Positions 1 to 4,968 of a stretch of DNA of 8,692 nucleotides are shown in pieces (the first letter of the stretch is position 1; each line of letters opens with the position of its first letter). The notes beneath the pieces were generated by a model. The model made no database searches. It was given only the letters and a program-made list of their open reading frames with translations, and was not told the origin of the DNA. Source of the stretch: Chloroflexota bacterium. Its GTDB lineage: Bacteria > Chloroflexota > Dehalococcoidia > Lucifugimonadales > VGZR01. The DNA lies in NCBI GenBank assembly GCA_027625225.1, contig JAQBWG010000065.1, positions 1 to 8,692 of the forward strand, in the 5' to 3' direction. Both the position numbers and the translations under genes were made by a program.

Positions 1-1014
1 GTCACTGGCCGTCGCGCGGGTTTCGTAGTGCGTGCGGTCGAACGCCGATACGCCGAAGACGTGCTCACCCTCGTTCGGCCCCTTGCCGATGCTGATGAGA
101 TAGGTGGACATTTCGCCGACGAACTTGGGATCGTCCCGGCTCGAAATGAAGCCACCCAGTCCGCCACCACCGTACATCGGCATGCCCAATGTCTGGTAGT
201 CGCCGACGGCAATGTCCGCACCGTACGAACCCGGCGGCGTGAGCACGCCGAGTGTGATGGGGTCGACACCGGCAATCGCCAGCGCACCCTTGGCGTGGGC
301 TGTCTGGACGATGACGTCTGCCTCCGTCTCAATCGTACCCAGATACGTCGGGTTCTCGAAGTACACCGACGCCGTCTTGTCCGAGACCTTGGACTTAAGG
401 TCCTTGAGATCCATCCGCCCGGTGGACGGGTCCATCTTCACCTTGACCACCGATGTATGCGGTCGTACAAAGTTCCAAATCTGAGCTGACCGCTCGTCGC
501 TCAGGTTTTCGGGCACCAGCGTCTCGTTCCGTCCGGTGATGCGACATGCCATAAGGATGGCGCTGCCTGCGGCGGCCGACCAGTCGTATGTCGGAGCGGC
601 GACTGCCTCCATCTCCAACAGCTCGCCCATCATGCTCTGAGACTCGAACAGCGCCTGGAACTTGCCGTGGTCGCCGAACGGGCCGCCACCGTACGCGGTC
701 AGAAACTCGCCACGGTTGGCTATCTCGTTACAGACTGCCGGGACGTGGTGCTGCCATATGCCCGCACCCAGAAAGCTCAGGTAGTCGTGGGTGCTCTTGT
801 TCTTCTCGATGATGCCGGTGACGTGACGTTTCAGTGCCACTTCCGAAGTAAACGGTTTCGGCAAGTCGAGCTTACCCTTGAACCGCAACTCCGGCGGTAT
901 GACTGCGTAGATATCCTCCACGCTCTTTATCCCTATCTCCCGCAGGGCACGCTCTCGCGCCGCCGGTGCGGAGTTGGGGATAAAGGGATGTCCGAACTTC
1001 TTTGTCTCGGGCAT
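1..1014 (-). CDS. gcvPA: Divergent glycine dehydrogenase subunit 1 (GcvPA-like), 3' end cut by window edge
   Basis: Reading the minus strand from an ATG at 1014 gives 338 uninterrupted codons to base 1. GcvPA proteins are about 440-450 residues, so roughly 100 C-terminal residues lie outside. GcvPA pairs with GcvPB to form the PLP-dependent P-protein, which decarboxylates glycine and passes aminomethyl to lipoyl-GcvH; the PLP lysine is in GcvPB. Family landmarks are an N-terminal HPFIPNS, FLGAG (81-85), HHVPAV (89-94), RGEFLTAY (101-108), FENPTYLGT (219-227), DPITLGVLTPPGSYGADIAVGD (251-272) and a YETRATASD end (330-338) that matches the region before the usual ICTN motif. The loop after AY is not canonical: the family's TPYQ(P/A)E(I/V)SQG is replaced by GGGPFGDHG (109-117), and YDGATA is replaced by YDWSAA (143-148). 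A GGGGGAG ribosome site lies about 5 bases upstream of the ATG. It is transcribed away from the PTER-like operon. No gcvT, gcvH or gcvPB is visible. The family is secure; a glycine substrate is not. Confidence 0.85.
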   Translation of the reverse strand, partial: MPETKKFGHPFIPNSAPAARERALREIGIKSVEDIYAVIPPELRFKGKLDLPKPFTSEVALKRHVTGIIEKNKSTHDYLSFLGAGIWQHHVPAVCNEIANRGEFLTAYGGGPFGDHGKFQALFESQSMMGELLEMEAVAAPTYDWSAAAGSAILMACRITGRNETLVPENLSDERSAQIWNFVRPHTSVVKVKMDPSTGRMDLKDLKSKVSDKTASVYFENPTYLGTIETEADVIVQTAHAKGALAIAGVDPITLGVLTPPGSYGADIAVGDYQTLGMPMYGGGGLGGFISSRDDPKFVGEMSTYLISIGKGPNEGEHVFGVSAFDRTHYETRATASD

Positions 1015-1037
1015 ATGCTCCCCCTCATAAACAGGTA

Positions 1038-1052
1038 CGCCCCTATGGGGCG
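1038..1052. repeat. Short GC-rich inverted repeat in the GcvPA-like leader
   Basis: CGCCCC (1038-1043) and GGGGCG (1047-1052) form a perfect 6-bp stem with a three-base TAT loop. It would sit in the 5' untranslated region of the GcvPA-like mRNA, about 24 bases before its start codon and close to the predicted transcription start. It could be a small operator or a mRNA-stabilising hairpin. The dyad is seen; any function is a guess. Confidence 0.4.
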
Positions 1053-1057
1053 GCGTC

Positions 1058-1066
1058 ATTCTATCA
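1058..1066 (-). promoter_or_regulatory. Possible extended -10 promoter for the GcvPA-like gene
   Basis: On the minus strand, bases 1066-1058 read TGATAGAAT, an extended -10 (TGn plus a TATAAT-like hexamer with one mismatch). No convincing -35 is found 16-18 bases upstream, as is common for extended -10 promoters. The predicted start would be near 1051, giving a leader of about 36 bases. Confidence 0.4.
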
Positions 1067-1096
1067 CCGGCTCCCGCCACTGCACACCCAGACACA

Positions 1097-1125
1097 TTGA
1101 CGGCCCAGTTACCCGTCCCTACAAT
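1097..1125 (+). promoter_or_regulatory. Sigma70-type promoter of the PTER-like/MetE-like operon
   Basis: TTGACG (1097-1102) and TACAAT (1120-1125) are each one mismatch from the -35 and -10 consensus, with an ideal 17-base spacer. Transcription would start near 1132, about 35 bases before the TTG start codon at 1167. This supports both the operon and the unusual start. It lies back to back with the candidate promoter of the divergent GcvPA-like gene, so one regulator could act on both. Confidence 0.7.
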
Positions 1126-1166
1126 CCTGTGGCCTAATTTGCTGATAGATAGGAATAGATACTGAT

Positions 1167-2237
1167 TTGAACGCTAGGAAGAAGTCCGCCCTCTCCGGCA
1201 AAGTACAAACCGTCCTCGGCCCCGTCGAGCCGTCCACTCTCGGCCCTACCCTTATGCACGAACACCTGCTCATCAGTCTGGAGGCCTACTACGTCCAGCC
1301 GGATGAAGCCAGCGAACGCGCGTATATCGACAAGCCGGTGAGCATGGAAATGCTAGGCGGACTCCGTCGGCGGTGGTACTACAACATGGATGAGATGCGG
1401 CTGTGGGACGAACGCGCTGCCATCGAAGAAGTGCTGCAGTTCAAATACGCCGGCGGCGGATCTGTTGTGGACACCACCAGCATAGGTATCGCCCGCGACC
1501 CTCTGGCGCTCGCACGCATCTCCCGTGCCACTGGCCTGAACGTCATCATGGGCGGCGGCTGGTACGTGCCACTGTCGCACCCGCCCGACATGGACACCCG
1601 CTCCGAAGACTCACTGACCGAAGAAATCATCCGCGACGTAATCGTGGGCGTGAAAGACACCGGCGTGAAGACGGGCGTCATCGGAGAATTGGGCAACTTC
1701 CATCCATTAACAGCTAACGAAAAGAAGGTCTTACGTGCAGCAGCCCGTGCCCAGGTCGAAACGGGCGCGCCAATCACCACGCACACCGGCCAGGGCAATC
1801 AGTCGTCTATAGACATCCTGAACGAATTGGTGAAAGCCGGAGCCGACCCCAAGCACGTGATGATGGGACACCTCGGCCCCAACATGCGCGACCGCAAAGC
1901 CCTGCTCGAACTCGCACAGAGCGGCTGCTATCTTCAGTACGACCACTTCGGCGCATTCGAGGACACCACCTCGCGCTACCTCCAATACTCCGACACCACG
2001 GTCAACGACGTGCAGCGCATGGAATACATCGAATTCCTGTTCGAGCACGGCCACGGCTCGCAGGTACTCATCTCGCACGACGTGTGCTGGAAAAGCCACC
2101 TCACCCGCTACGGCGGCAAGGGCTACGCCCACATCCTCGAAAACATCGTGCCGCGCCTGCACAAACGAAGCCTCACACGGAAAGACACCGACGCCATACT
2201 CATCCACAACCCTGCCCGCGCTTTGGCATTCATATAA
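1167..2237 (+). CDS. PTER-like metallohydrolase (phosphotriesterase family), first copy
   Basis: This 356-residue protein belongs to the phosphotriesterase branch of the amidohydrolase superfamily (binuclear-metal TIM barrel). The metal site looks complete: HEH at 31-33, Glu174 in GELG, His206 in TTHT, His235 in GHL and Asp305 in SHD. Glutamate takes the bridging place held by carboxylated lysine in true phosphotriesterases and lactonases. Glutamate is typical of the PHP and PTER homologues. The SGKVQTVLG...EPS opening, YGGKGYAHIL (315-324) and the HNPARALAF end closely follow animal PTER, reported to hydrolyse N-acetyltaurine, so amide or ester hydrolysis is likelier than phosphotriester hydrolysis. 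There is no signal peptide, so it is probably cytoplasmic. The start is TTG: an in-frame stop at 1146-1148 and no intervening ATG or GTG rule out an upstream start, and the next ATG (codon 30) would lose the conserved opening. AGGA at 1151-1154 is a weak, distant ribosome site. It is the first gene of the operon. Confidence 0.88.
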   Translation: MNARKKSALSGKVQTVLGPVEPSTLGPTLMHEHLLISLEAYYVQPDEASERAYIDKPVSMEMLGGLRRRWYYNMDEMRLWDERAAIEEVLQFKYAGGGSVVDTTSIGIARDPLALARISRATGLNVIMGGGWYVPLSHPPDMDTRSEDSLTEEIIRDVIVGVKDTGVKTGVIGELGNFHPLTANEKKVLRAAARAQVETGAPITTHTGQGNQSSIDILNELVKAGADPKHVMMGHLGPNMRDRKALLELAQSGCYLQYDHFGAFEDTTSRYLQYSDTTVNDVQRMEYIEFLFEHGHGSQVLISHDVCWKSHLTRYGGKGYAHILENIVPRLHKRSLTRKDTDAILIHNPARALAFI

Positions 2238-2246
2238 GGAGAGAAC

Positions 2247-3314
2247 ATGCCCGCAAAGAAATCCTCCCTCTCAGGAAAAATCCAAACCGTTCTCGGCCCC
2301 ATCGAGCCTTCGGCGCTCGGCATCACCCTCATGCACGAGCATCTACTCATAGACCTCTCGGCCTACTCCACACAAGCCGAGGACGCCAGCACACGCCACT
2401 ACGCCTACCAGCCCATCAAGATAGAAAACCTGGGCAAGCACGCCGCCCGTCGCTACAACACCTTCGTAGACGTGCTCATGCTCGACGAGAAAGTAGCAAT
2501 AGAAGAAGTAATCAAGTACAAACATGCCGGCGGTGCGTCTCTCGTGGACACCACCAGCCGGGGCATCGGACGCGACCCGCTCGCCCTCGCCCGCATCTCG
2601 CGGGCCACCGGCCTGAACGTGGTCATGGGCGCGAGTTGGTACGTTCCCTTCTTCCATCCAAAGGACATAAACGAGCTTTCCGAAGACAACATCGCTGAAG
2701 ACATCATCCGCGATGTCACCGTGGGCGTGGGCGATTCAGGAGTGTGCTCGGGCATCATCGGCGAGGCGGGAAACTTCTACCCGCTCACCGATAACCAGCG
2801 CAAGATTCTCCGCGCCTCAGCGAAGGCCCAGGTCGCGACCGGAGCCCCTATTTCCATCCACCCCGGCTTCAACGAAAAGGCGCCCATCGAAATCATGAAC
2901 ATCCTGGTCAAAGCCGGCGCTGACCCTAAACGCGTGGTTATCGGTCACCTGTGCTCGGTCATCCGCGACCATGGCGTCCTGCGAGAACTGGCCCAGACCG
3001 GGTGCTATCTAGAATACGACGGCCTCGGCTCATTCGAGGACACCTCGCACGTCTACCAGGGACTCACCGACACCGTCATCTCCGACGTCCAGCGCATGGA
3101 CCTGCTCGACTTCCTGGCCGGCAACGGCTTCCTCAAGCAGATACTTCCCTGCCACGACGTATGCCTGGCCACTCATTACACCCGCAACGGAGGCAGAGGC
3201 TACGCCTTCCTGCTGGAAAGCATCGTCCCGCGACTTCGCAAACGTGGGTGGACAGACAAGCAATTACAGACTATCCTCGTCGAAAATCCAGCCCGTGCTC
3301 TGACATTCAAATAG
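2247..3314 (+). CDS. PTER-like metallohydrolase (phosphotriesterase family), second copy
   Basis: This 355-residue tandem paralogue of the preceding gene is identical to it at more than half of positions by eye. Its metal ligands are complete: His30 and His32 (HEH), Glu173 (GEAG), His205 (SIHPG), His234 (GHL) and Asp304 (CHD). The N-terminus (SLSGKIQTVLGPIEPS) and the end (ILVENPARALTFK) are PTER-like. Around the third histidine it reads HPGFNEKAPIEI, closer to animal PTER (HPG...AP..I) than the first copy's HTGQGNQSS. Other active-site-proximal loops differ too (CSVIRD against GPNMRD; CLATHYTRNGG against CWKSHLTRYGG). The copies therefore probably act on different substrates or in sequence; a mixed oligomer is also possible. 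Its ribosome site AGGAGAG (2237-2243) overlaps the last base of the upstream stop codon, and the gap is 9 bases, so translation is likely coupled. The reaction is presumed hydrolysis of an amide or ester; the substrate is unknown. Confidence 0.88.
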   Translation: MPAKKSSLSGKIQTVLGPIEPSALGITLMHEHLLIDLSAYSTQAEDASTRHYAYQPIKIENLGKHAARRYNTFVDVLMLDEKVAIEEVIKYKHAGGASLVDTTSRGIGRDPLALARISRATGLNVVMGASWYVPFFHPKDINELSEDNIAEDIIRDVTVGVGDSGVCSGIIGEAGNFYPLTDNQRKILRASAKAQVATGAPISIHPGFNEKAPIEIMNILVKAGADPKRVVIGHLCSVIRDHGVLRELAQTGCYLEYDGLGSFEDTSHVYQGLTDTVISDVQRMDLLDFLAGNGFLKQILPCHDVCLATHYTRNGGRGYAFLLESIVPRLRKRGWTDKQLQTILVENPARALTFK

Positions 3315-3333
3315 GTTAAACGAGGAGAGACCC

Positions 3334-4434
3334 ATGCCAACAGCATCGGCCTACAAAGCCAGCAAGAAATCGAACCTCACCACACCTTTCGCCGCAGGAG
3401 TCGTCGGCAGCCTCACGCGGCCCGCGCTGGTGCGCGACCTGTTGCCGAAATTCCCCGGTGAGGCGTCGGTGAAGGCGTCGCGAACGCCCCAGATGGATGC
3501 TGCAGTCGCGTATGCCATCGCCCTACAGGAGGCCGCCGGCCTGAACCTGGTAACCGACGGCGAGTGGCGCCGCCACGCCTATACCCACGTTATTGCCGAT
3601 GTCGCCACGGGCTTCGCCCAGGACACCCGTCCGGGCATCCGCTTTGGCATCTATGTGAACGAGCCGATAACCGTCCGCCGTAAAGGATTGATTGCTGAAG
3701 AAGCCAAGTTCCTGGTCGAACACACTGACAGGGCCACCAAAGTGTGTGTGCCGTCACCCTATATTCTGGCCGCTCGGTTATGGGACCCCGAATTCTCCAC
3801 CAAGGCCTATCCTACCCGCGAGAAGTTCATAGACGACCTCGTGCCCATTCTGCACGACGAAGTCGTCGCGCTGAGCAAGTCCGGCGTGGATGTCATTCAG
3901 ATAGACGAACCGGACATGACCTCGCTGCTCGACCCTAAGAAGGAGCCGTTCTACGGTAGTCTGGAACGCGATATGGAGATAGCCGTCGAGAAGATCAACG
4001 AGGTCATCAGTGGTGTGAAAGGCGTTCGTCTGGCCATGCACGGCTGCCGCTGGAACTCGCTGTACCGCGGCTGGCACTGGGAGGGCGGTTACGAGCGCGT
4101 GGTCGGCGCCTTCAACAAAATCAACGTAGACCAGTTCGTGCTGGAGTTCAGCATCCCCGTCGCGGGCAATGTCTCCATCTTGAAGCAACTCCGGGACGAC
4201 CTGCTCGTCGGGCTGGGCTCGGTCGACCCGCGTACCGAGACGCTGGACACCGGCGAGACCATCGCCGCCCGTGTCGAAGAGGCGATGAAGTATGTGGACA
4301 AGGAACGCCTGAGCATCAACCCAGACTGCGGTTTCGCGCCGGACATTCGGCACCAGGTGCCGGTGGACGAATGCTACGCCAAGATGAAAAACCTCGCGTC
4401 CGCGTCGCAGATACTCCGCGACAAGTACGCGTAA
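3334..4434 (+). CDS. MetE catalytic-domain zinc methyltransferase (core-MetE-like)
   Basis: This 366-residue protein matches only the C-terminal catalytic barrel of cobalamin-independent methionine synthase; the roughly 350-residue N-terminal barrel of full MetE is absent. The zinc site appears intact: His236 and Cys238 (MHGC), Glu271 (LEF) and Cys332 (PDCGF). Thiol-substrate positions of MetE also appear kept: VGS (24-26), DGE with Glu77, and IDEP with Asp191. The family activates a thiol on zinc and transfers a methyl or alkyl group to it. Stand-alone core-MetE proteins of Dehalococcoides have been reported to use methylcobalamin rather than folate; epoxyalkane:coenzyme M transferase is another short relative. 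Methionine synthesis is therefore possible, but the operon with two PTER-like hydrolases suggests a substrate-specific catabolic transferase. GAGGAGAG (3322-3329) precedes the ATG by 4 bases, and the gap to the upstream gene is 19 bases. It is the last gene of the operon, followed by a strong hairpin. Confidence 0.82.
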   Translation: MPTASAYKASKKSNLTTPFAAGVVGSLTRPALVRDLLPKFPGEASVKASRTPQMDAAVAYAIALQEAAGLNLVTDGEWRRHAYTHVIADVATGFAQDTRPGIRFGIYVNEPITVRRKGLIAEEAKFLVEHTDRATKVCVPSPYILAARLWDPEFSTKAYPTREKFIDDLVPILHDEVVALSKSGVDVIQIDEPDMTSLLDPKKEPFYGSLERDMEIAVEKINEVISGVKGVRLAMHGCRWNSLYRGWHWEGGYERVVGAFNKINVDQFVLEFSIPVAGNVSILKQLRDDLLVGLGSVDPRTETLDTGETIAARVEEAMKYVDKERLSINPDCGFAPDIRHQVPVDECYAKMKNLASASQILRDKYA

Positions 4435-4445
4435 CGCAACATACC

Positions 4446-4486
4446 GAAGCACAAGGGGCAGGCCGTTGGCCTGCCCCTTGTGCTTC
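4446..4486. terminator. Perfect 19-bp hairpin between convergent genes
   Basis: Bases 4446-4464 and 4468-4486 are exact reverse complements with a GTT loop. The hairpin lies 11 bases after the MetE-like stop and 18 bases after the regulator's stop on the other strand, so it could end both convergent transcripts. No T-run follows on either strand, so it may instead be a strong 3' mRNA-stabilising stem or a dispersed palindromic repeat. Confidence 0.7.
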
Positions 4487-4504
4487 CACGACCGTCACCC
4501 TAAC

Positions 4505-4888
4505 TTAGCAGCAGGCTGAACCCTCATCGCAACACTTACTCTCAGGCGCGCAGCACGCACCGTTGCTCTCGCAGCAATCCTGAGCATGTGCCAACGAACC
4601 TGTGAATCGTTCCACATTCGCCGAGAACGCATCCACCGAACCCGGCGCGATGCAGTAACACACCGACTGCCCTTCTATTTGTCCGGCGATAAGCCCTGCA
4701 TCCTTGAGCACTTTCAGATGCTGCGACACCGTGGACTGCGCCAGCGGCAGTTTTTCGACAACGTCCGAACAGATACATGTTCCGCGCTGCGCCAGCACCT
4801 GAAGTATGCGCAGTCTAACGGGATTTCCCAGTGCACGGAATGTGTCAACCAGCTTTTCGTCTCTCTCTTGTAATTCAATGTTTTTCAT
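4505..4888 (-). CDS. ArsR/SmtB-family metal(loid)-sensing repressor with cysteine-rich tail
   Basis: This 127-residue protein has a winged helix-turn-helix: ALGNPVRLRILQVL (19-32) followed by LAQSTVSQHLKVLKDAGLI (49-67), the recognition region typical of ArsR. The family represses its own operon and lets go when metal or metalloid binds cysteines. Candidate ligands are Cys38-x-Cys40 near the start of the DNA-binding helices, Cys77-x-Cys79 in the wing, and a C-terminal tail of four Cys-Cys pairs at 105-106, 112-113, 119-120 and 126-127, spaced exactly seven residues apart. In all, 12 of 127 residues are cysteine. The inducer could be arsenite, antimonite or a soft metal such as Cd, Zn or Cu; it cannot be fixed here. 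An AAGGAG ribosome site precedes the ATG. It has its own promoter and double operator. No efflux pump, reductase or methyltransferase gene for metal resistance follows, since the next genes are convergent. Confidence 0.9.
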   Translation of the reverse strand: MKNIELQERDEKLVDTFRALGNPVRLRILQVLAQRGTCICSDVVEKLPLAQSTVSQHLKVLKDAGLIAGQIEGQSVCYCIAPGSVDAFSANVERFTGSLAHAQDCCESNGACCAPESKCCDEGSACC

Positions 4889-4900
4889 CTCAACTCCTTC

Positions 4901-4934
4901 ATCGTATATAAACGATATATCGTTATTTTACGAT
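4901..4934. promoter_or_regulatory. Tandem palindromic operators for the ArsR-type repressor
   Basis: Two copies of ATCGT-N6-ACGAT occupy 4901-4916 and 4919-4934, offset by 18 bases. Where they meet, AACGATATATCGTT (4911-4924) is itself a perfect palindrome. The outer copy covers the predicted -10 and the inner copy covers the first transcribed bases, the arrangement expected for autorepression. That the ArsR-type protein binds here is inferred from position and symmetry. Confidence 0.72.
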
Positions 4935-4952
4935 GCCCCCTCGGAATGTCAA
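4925..4952 (-). promoter_or_regulatory. Promoter of the ArsR-type regulator
   Basis: On the minus strand a perfect -35 TTGACA (4952-4947) is followed after 16 bases by TAAAAT (4930-4925), one mismatch from the -10 consensus. Transcription would start near 4918, with a leader of about 30 bases. The -35 lies just past the priA stop codon, and the -10 lies inside one operator palindrome. Confidence 0.72.
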
Positions 4953-4968
4953 GAGTCGAGGGGAATAC

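Noticed and set aside
28..489. Plus-strand open frames in the left region, including another at 667-1137
   Set aside because: They are antisense to the minus-strand GcvPA-like gene, whose translation gives recognisable conserved motifs over 338 codons; the plus frames give arginine- and histidine-rich, unrecognisable sequence.
1141..1166. GATAGAT/AATAGAT near-repeats upstream of the first PTER-like gene
   Set aside because: Short, imperfect AT-rich repeats in a leader; no symmetry or spacing convincing enough for an operator, and no match to the ATCGT-N6-ACGAT sites.
1731..2207. 158-codon minus-strand frame antisense to the first PTER-like gene
   Set aside because: Val/Ala/Gly-rich shadow without family resemblance; the sense strand has all metal ligands.
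2084..2698. 204-codon plus-strand frame spanning the junction of the two PTER-like genes
   Set aside because: It lies in another frame of two clearly real genes and encodes an Arg/His/Pro-rich low-complexity product, a typical shadow of GC-rich coding DNA.
3778..4452. 224-codon minus-strand frame antisense to the MetE-like gene
   Set aside because: No recognisable motif, it mirrors the codon-position bias of the real gene, and it would start inside the convergent hairpin.
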